From assembly GCA_905213325.1 (NCBI GenBank), contig CAJMHW010000028.1, positions 1 through 25,852 on the forward strand: a stretch of DNA of 25,852 bases, written 5' to 3'. The notes under the pieces are model-generated. The model had not been told where the DNA came from and made no database searches. It saw only the letters and a list, made by a program, of their open reading frames with translations. Shown in pieces: positions 21,454-25,852 of this stretch. Source of the stretch: Collinsella aerofaciens (lineage in GTDB: Bacteria > Actinomycetota > Coriobacteriia > Coriobacteriales > Coriobacteriaceae). Numbering within the stretch: position 1 is the first letter of the stretch; every line of letters starts with the position of its first letter. The position numbers were made by a program, and so were the translations under genes.

Positions 21454-21489
21454 ACGGGGGCATTCCGCATAAAAGCGAAACACCCCCGT
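21454..21489 (-). terminator. Terminator of hisS
   Basis: A 15-bp stem with three wobble pairs (minus strand ACGGGGGTGTTTCGC with GCGGAATGCCCCCGT), loop TTTTAT, then GTTTACG. It lies 58 bp beyond the hisS stop. The T tract is short. Confidence 0.65.
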
Positions 21490-21546
21490 AACAATCGCTC
21501 TCCATGAGCAGGGCACGTTAGCAGGCCCGAAGCTCAAAAAGATGCG

Positions 21547-22860
21547 CTACAGGCGCTCGCGAACCGCCTCGACGACGTTGTCCAGATCGACGAGAACCTC
21601 GTCATGGCTCTGCATGTCGCGCACCTTGACCTTGCCGGCGGCAAGCTCGTCGCCGCCCAGGACCAGGATGAGCTTGGCGCCTACCTTATCGGCCTGTTTA
21701 AACTGGGCCTTGAGCGAACGGCCCTGATAGTCGGCCTCGGTCACAATCCCTGCGGCGCGAAGCTGCTGCGTAATGGTAAAGACGTTCTGACGCAGCTCCT
21801 TGCCGGCATTGGCGACGTAGACGCACGGGACCTCCTCGGCACCCAGGTCGCTGCCAAAGGCCTGCAGGGCCAGCAGGGCGCGCTCAAAACCGACGGCGAA
21901 GCCGACGCCTGCCGTGGGCTTGCCGCCCTCGAGCTCGACGAGGCCATCGTAGCGACCGCCACCACCGATGGAGCCGACACCGGCGCCGGGAGCCTCGACC
22001 TCAAAGACAGTACGGGTGTAGTAGTCCAGGCCGCGCACTAAGGTGGGATCCTCGACATACTCGATACCCGCCGCATCCAAATAGCGCTTGACCTGCTCGT
22101 AGTGCTCGCGGCACTCGTCGCACAGGTTGTCGCCCATCAGCGGGGCGTCGGCCATGATCTCACGGCAATGGTCGTTCTTGCAGTCGAAGGCGCGCAGCGG
22201 GTTGAGCTCGGCGCGCTCGCGGCACTCATCGCACATCTCGTCGGCGTGATCGAGGATAAACTGCTTGACCTGCTCGCGGTATGCCGGACGGCACTGCGCA
22301 TCGCCCATCGAGTTAATAAGCAAACGGAGCTTGGAAAGGTCGAAGCCCAGGCGCTTGTAGAACTCCATGAGCATGATGATGCACTCGGCGTCTGCCGCCG
22401 GATCGGGAGCGCCGAGCCACTCGATGCCTACCTGGTGGAACTGGCGCAGACGGCCCTTCTGGGGACGCTCGCCGCGGAACATGGCCTCGGCATAGTAGGC
22501 CTTAAACGGAGTGGAGCCCTGAGGCACCAGGTTGTTCTCCACGACGGCGCGCACCACACCGGCCGTGCCCTCGGGGCGAAGCGCCAAGCGCTGCTTGGGC
22601 TTGAGCTTGGTGTCGGTGCCCTCGGTAAAGACGCGCTCCAGGTTGGCACCGCTGAACACGCGGAACATTTCCTTGCGCACGACGTCGGTCGACTGGCCGA
22701 TGCCGTGGACAAACACATCTACCTGCTCGATCGCGGGCGTCTCGATGGGTTTAAAACCAAACGGCTCGAACACGCCGGCCGCAATCTGCTGCATCTTTTG
22801 CCAGGCGCGCATCTCGGCGCCGATAAGGTCGCGGGTTCCCTCCGCCTTCTGTGCCTGCAT
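21547..22860 (-). CDS. hisS: Histidyl-tRNA synthetase
   Basis: 437 aa class II synthetase. N-terminal motif 1 region EGTRDLIGAEMRAWQKM; motif 2 region MFRGERPQKGRLRQFHQVG, in part; the HisA signature LVRGLDYYTRTVFE; then GGGRYDGLV and motif 3 AGVGFAVGFERAL. The C-terminal anticodon-binding domain includes VYVANAGKELRQ and LGGDELAAGKVKVRDM. A Cys/His-rich stretch (CDECRERAEL, CREIM, CDECREH) in the insertion domain is usual in this clade. ATG 22860 is chosen (AAAGG upstream); a TTG two codons earlier is possible. Confidence 0.96.
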   Translation of the reverse strand: MQAQKAEGTRDLIGAEMRAWQKMQQIAAGVFEPFGFKPIETPAIEQVDVFVHGIGQSTDVVRKEMFRVFSGANLERVFTEGTDTKLKPKQRLALRPEGTAGVVRAVVENNLVPQGSTPFKAYYAEAMFRGERPQKGRLRQFHQVGIEWLGAPDPAADAECIIMLMEFYKRLGFDLSKLRLLINSMGDAQCRPAYREQVKQFILDHADEMCDECRERAELNPLRAFDCKNDHCREIMADAPLMGDNLCDECREHYEQVKRYLDAAGIEYVEDPTLVRGLDYYTRTVFEVEAPGAGVGSIGGGGRYDGLVELEGGKPTAGVGFAVGFERALLALQAFGSDLGAEEVPCVYVANAGKELRQNVFTITQQLRAAGIVTEADYQGRSLKAQFKQADKVGAKLILVLGGDELAAGKVKVRDMQSHDEVLVDLDNVVEAVRERL

Positions 22861-22902
22861 GGGCAAACACCTTTCTTTTGTATCGCGTCATAGGTAACGG
22901 TC

Positions 22903-22908
22903 ATTATA
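22903..22908 (-). promoter_or_regulatory. Candidate -10 of the hisS promoter
   Basis: A consensus TATAAT on the minus strand, 43 nt before the hisS ATG. A matching -35 is not clear; the zone where it would lie follows directly on the long hairpin at 22926-22985. Confidence 0.5.
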
Positions 22909-22925
22909 CGGCACAAACGCAAACA

Positions 22926-22985
22926 GCGGCGGCGCGTCTGACCGAACGAGGGTATGGGGACTCGTTCGGCCAGACGCGCCGCCGC
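22926..22985 (-). terminator. 25-bp hairpin between the MFS gene and hisS
   Basis: Arms 22926-22950 and 22961-22985 pair over 25 bp with one G-T mismatch, loop of 10 nt. The stem is very GC-rich. On the minus strand TGTTTGCGTTTGTG follows, a poor T tract. It probably ends MFS transcripts, and may also act as a boundary for the hisS promoter. Confidence 0.65.
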
Positions 22986-23022
22986 GGACGAAGCGGACAA
23001 GCGGCGATGCGCTTTGGCCTAC

Positions 23023-24327
23023 CTACTCCCCCGCCACGCTCGCGCGCAGCTTGGCGGCGATGGGCTCGGATGCCAGCAGGAACACGAGCATGACCACGGA
23101 GCACGCCAGGCACACGATCCAGGTGCTCGCAAAGGAGCCCGTGGCATCGAACAGCACGCCCGAGACAATGGCGCCCACGGTGCCGCCGACCATCTCGAGC
23201 GAGGTAATGGTGCCCGTGACCTTACCGAGGTCGGCCATGCCAAACTGCTCGGACGCGGCGATGGTAGGCGTGATGGTGCCCATGCACGTTCCGATACCAA
23301 AGCTCACGGCAGCCACGATGGGACCAAGATCGGTCGCGGGGAAGCACAGGGCGACGCAGGCGATAATGCACGCAATGGAGCCAAGGATATTGCCAAAGCG
23401 CAGACCAAAGCGGTCATAGATCGCACCGAGCGAAATCTTGGCGATAACGACGGTGACCATGTAGGCCGAAAGCACGGTACCTGCCCACATGGGATCGTGG
23501 CCGCCCGTGACGATCTTGGCGCCGTTGACGGTAACACTCGTCATGTTGGTGACCTGGTTGGGCAAGATGGCGCCGTTAACGAGACCCATAAAGAGGAAGG
23601 CGACGACGAGCAGCCAAAACGCCGGGCTCTTCTTGATACGAGACCAGCCGACGCTAACCTCGGGCGCCGTGTGCTCGTCCTTATCGCCAGCCGTCGAGAC
23701 GGACGGATCGCCCGGGTTCTCGCCGAGCGGCTTAAGGCCGATCTCGGAAGGCTTGGTGCGGAAGGAGTAAGCCGTGATGGGCAGTGCCGCCACCATGCAG
23801 ACGGCAGCGAGTACCAGGAACGCAGAGCGCCAGCCCACACTCACGATAAGAGAGCTCACGATCGGCGAGAGAATGGCTCCGCCAAAGCCCGAGCCCGAAA
23901 GTGCGATGGAAATGGCAAGGCCGCGTTTAGCGGTAAACCAGTTGGCGGTCACAAGGCTAATGAGCAGACGGGTCGAGGCCACAGCGAAGCAGCCCGAAAC
24001 GGCAAAGAGCACGTAGACCTGCCACAGCTCACCGACAAAGCTCATGCCGGCAAGCACCGCCGAGGTAGCGATAACGGTAAGCGAGCCCAATACGCGGCCA
24101 CTCACCTTATCGGCAACATGACCGATAACGAGCGAACCCACGACACTCACCACGGTGGAGATGGCATTGGAGACGTTGTACTGCGCAAGGGAAATACCCA
24201 GGTTGCTGACGATCAGCGGCTGGAACAGGCTCATGCAGTTGACGAAAATCGTGTAACACGTGGCCATGATCACGAAGCCGGAGGCCACCACGAGCCAGCC
24301 GGGGAAGAACTTACGCTGCTGGGGCAT
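23023..24327 (-). CDS. MFS transporter, oxalate/formate-monocarboxylate type
   Basis: 434 aa with twelve predicted membrane helices. The N-terminal half opens with GWLVVASGFVIMATCYTIFVNCMSLF, and the loop between helices 2 and 3 carries the MFS motif GHVADKVSGRVLG. A soluble central loop (about residues 190-240) is charged. The second half repeats the motif as GAIYDRFGLRFG. The pattern is that of the OxlT/monocarboxylate carrier subgroup, which moves small organic anions; the substrate here is unknown. The start is ATG 24327, AAGGAG 4 nt upstream; the longer TTG reading is unlikely. It follows an M20 amidohydrolase by 122 bp on the same strand, so the carrier may handle that enzyme's substrate or product. 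Confidence 0.85.
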   Translation of the reverse strand: MPQQRKFFPGWLVVASGFVIMATCYTIFVNCMSLFQPLIVSNLGISLAQYNVSNAISTVVSVVGSLVIGHVADKVSGRVLGSLTVIATSAVLAGMSFVGELWQVYVLFAVSGCFAVASTRLLISLVTANWFTAKRGLAISIALSGSGFGGAILSPIVSSLIVSVGWRSAFLVLAAVCMVAALPITAYSFRTKPSEIGLKPLGENPGDPSVSTAGDKDEHTAPEVSVGWSRIKKSPAFWLLVVAFLFMGLVNGAILPNQVTNMTSVTVNGAKIVTGGHDPMWAGTVLSAYMVTVVIAKISLGAIYDRFGLRFGNILGSIACIIACVALCFPATDLGPIVAAVSFGIGTCMGTITPTIAASEQFGMADLGKVTGTITSLEMVGGTVGAIVSGVLFDATGSFASTWIVCLACSVVMLVFLLASEPIAAKLRASVAGE

Positions 24328-24364
24328 ACTGCTCCTTTTAGACAAACGAATAGCCTGCGCCGGG

Positions 24365-24457
24365 CGCCGGTAGTGCCCAAGATTGCCTTGAAAGACAAGG
24401 GCATAGGCCTTACGGCCATGCCCGCAGGCTTGAAAGGCAAGGTTGGGTGCTACCGGT
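24365..24457 (-). promoter_or_regulatory. Highly structured leader between the amidohydrolase and MFS genes
   Basis: On the minus strand CCGGTAG-CA-CCCAA pairs with TTGGG-CA-CTACCGG as outer arms. In the centre, GGGCATGGCC-GTAA-GGCCTATGCCC forms a second stem. Between them, on each side, sits a copy of CTTGYCTTTCAAG, itself a small hairpin or dyad; the two copies are 42 bp apart and share the loop. The outer arm overlaps the amidohydrolase stop codon. No T tract follows. It may be an attenuator, RNA-binding site or double operator for the MFS gene. Confidence 0.55.
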
Positions 24458-25745
24458 GGTCGGCGATATAGCCCAAAGCGACGGCGGTATAGGCCGCGGC
24501 ACCGAGCGGCAGCTCGGCATCGTTAAAACGTGCCTTGGGATGGTGCTGGGCAAAGTGTTCGTCCGTGTCGGTTACGGCCGCGCCCACGGTAAAGTACGCA
24601 CTTGGGATCTTGCTCGAGATAAGCGCGAAGTCCTCACTCGCCATGGCATGGAAAAGCGGCAAGAAAGCCGTCTTGGGCAGCACTGCGCCCACGTAGCCAA
24701 GCGACGCCTGAGTCATATCGCTGTCGAGTACAAGCGGCGGAACATCCGAAAGCGTCTCGATGGTCGCCGGCGTACGATAGGTCGTAGCAACGCCGTTAAC
24801 GACCTCCGCGATGCGGGTCTTTAGGTGCTCCATGAGCTCGACGTCAAAGCCGCGCAGCGTGCCTTCGAGCACGCAGGTATCTGGGATGACGTTGGCCGCT
24901 TGGCCACCGGCAAACTTACCCACGGTCAGTGCGACCTCCTTGGCCGCCGGCACTTCGCGAGCGATAAGCTCCTGGAGCGCCAGATGCACATGCACGCCGG
25001 CCGTGATGGGGTCGATGCAAATCTCGGGGCTCGAGCCATGGCCGCCCTTGCCCTGAAGCGTGATACGAAAACCGTACACGCCCGAGAGCGCCGGGCTGCC
25101 GTAGAGCACCAGGCCGAGCGGCGACTGGCTATTGACATGCATGGCAAAGGCGACCTGAGGACGCGGGTTCTGCAGCAGACCGTCGGCGATGGCGGCGCGG
25201 GCACCCTCAAAGGTTTCCTCGCCCGGCTGGAACAGCAACTTGACCGTAGCGTTGGCATCAACAAGCTCTGCCTCGCGCGCTTTGAGCATACGAGCCGCAC
25301 CAAGCAGCGCCGTCGCGTGCATATCGTGACCGCAAGCGTGCATGCAGCCGTTGGTGGATGCAAAGGACTCGCCGGATTCCTCGGCAACGGGCAGGGCGTC
25401 CATGTCGCCACGCAGCATGATGACCGTACCGGCCTGCTCATTCGTGCAGATGCCATTGCCTTGGGCCGCGGCGGCACCGGCGCCGACAAGGCCCACAACG
25501 CAGGAACCATCGACGAGCGTAGCAAATGGGATGTCCATCTCGGTCAGGCGCGCTTGGATATACGTAGAGGTCTGCGGGAGGCTATTACCCAGCTCGGGCA
25601 TCTGATGTAAATCGTGTCGCCACGCAGCGAGCTCGTCTGCAAAAGCCTGAGCTTCTGCAACAAGACCGTCACCGATAGCGGTCTGCGCCGCCGCGGTGGC
25701 CTTGGGCGCTGATTGCGGTTGAAGATCGGACAGTGCTGGTGCCAT
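24450..25745 (-). CDS. M20-family amidohydrolase (aminoacylase/hippurate hydrolase-like)
   Basis: 431 aa. The M20D metallopeptidase/amidohydrolase pattern is complete: WRHDLHQMPELG near residue 42, GDMDALPV (113-120), CMHACGHDMH (134-143, ligands Cys138 and His140), PGEE (174-177), MH (202-203), the dimerisation domain GKGGHGSSPE, and the late FHAMASEDFALI. Family members remove acyl groups from N-acyl amino acids, amino-acid conjugates or indole-acetyl amino acids; the exact substrate is not evident. ATG 25745 has GGAGGG 5 nt before it; the frame is open to 25847 but lacks a ribosome site. No signal peptide, so cytosolic. Confidence 0.9.
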   Translation of the reverse strand: MAPALSDLQPQSAPKATAAAQTAIGDGLVAEAQAFADELAAWRHDLHQMPELGNSLPQTSTYIQARLTEMDIPFATLVDGSCVVGLVGAGAAAAQGNGICTNEQAGTVIMLRGDMDALPVAEESGESFASTNGCMHACGHDMHATALLGAARMLKAREAELVDANATVKLLFQPGEETFEGARAAIADGLLQNPRPQVAFAMHVNSQSPLGLVLYGSPALSGVYGFRITLQGKGGHGSSPEICIDPITAGVHVHLALQELIAREVPAAKEVALTVGKFAGGQAANVIPDTCVLEGTLRGFDVELMEHLKTRIAEVVNGVATTYRTPATIETLSDVPPLVLDSDMTQASLGYVGAVLPKTAFLPLFHAMASEDFALISSKIPSAYFTVGAAVTDTDEHFAQHHPKARFNDAELPLGAAAYTAVALGYIADHR

Positions 25746-25775
25746 AGATGCCCTCCAGTAACGTTTTTGCAGCAA

Positions 25776-25797
25776 GCACTTTGATAGCGTAAAGTGC
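25776..25797. promoter_or_regulatory. Palindrome upstream of the amidohydrolase
   Basis: GCACTTT-N8-AAAGTGC, a perfect 7-bp inverted repeat, about 30-50 bp before the start codon and beside TATAAG on the minus strand. A possible operator; no candidate regulator lies adjacent in the window. Confidence 0.4.
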
Positions 25798-25852
25798 GGC
25801 TTATAGGACAAAATGTGTGTCCCGATAGAACACCCGTTTCCATCCATTAATC

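Overview
The window reads as part of the chromosome of a GC-rich gut Actinomycetota, most likely a Coriobacteriia member such as Collinsella. This rests on recall of gene content and style: Feo iron uptake, hexuronate catabolism, nickel-pincer lactate racemisation and high-GC codon use on strong GGAGG ribosome sites. No 16S gene is present, so the assignment is an inference. Twenty protein genes are supported. Seventeen lie on the minus strand; serB-larB-larC-tetR run on the plus strand. I see no tRNA, rRNA, CRISPR array, transposase or phage gene.

Layout. 1-123: no gene recognised. 124-6261 (minus): a LacI-family regulator followed by uxaC-uxaB-uxaA, which turn hexuronates into 2-keto-3-deoxygluconate. 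Two copies of a perfect palindrome sit on a plausible uxaC promoter. The 460-bp lacI-uxaC gap also holds a 199-bp inverted-repeat element with the lacI terminator inside it. 6406-9765 (minus): feoA, feoA, feoB and a small Cys-rich membrane protein, an Fe(II) uptake system. 9954-10202 (minus): an HPr-like protein with His15 but Asp at position 46. 10302-10409: a block of alternating inverted repeats resembling a BIME. 10509-12296 (minus): aspS.

12553-15549 (plus): serB, then larB-larC-tetR with gaps of 10 and 2 bp. 15869-17927 (minus): larA-larD, convergent with larBC-tetR. Together these supply the nickel-pincer lactate racemase (LarA), two cofactor maturation steps (LarB, LarC), a lactate channel (LarD) and a candidate TetR-type local regulator. 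LarE is not here, and LarC stops before its usual C-terminal LarC2 domain. The two lar arms are separated by a nested palindrome (15728-15842). A sibling of it (18324-18452) lies behind ppc.

18476-21301: ppc (anaplerosis). 21547-22860: hisS. 23023-25745: an M20 amidohydrolase followed by an MFS carrier of the oxalate/formate-monocarboxylate type, with a strongly structured intergenic region between them. All these are on the minus strand.

The genes are mostly recognisable. The less explained material is intergenic: several families of nested or alternating palindromes, a phased 10-mer array, and dyads placed at promoters.
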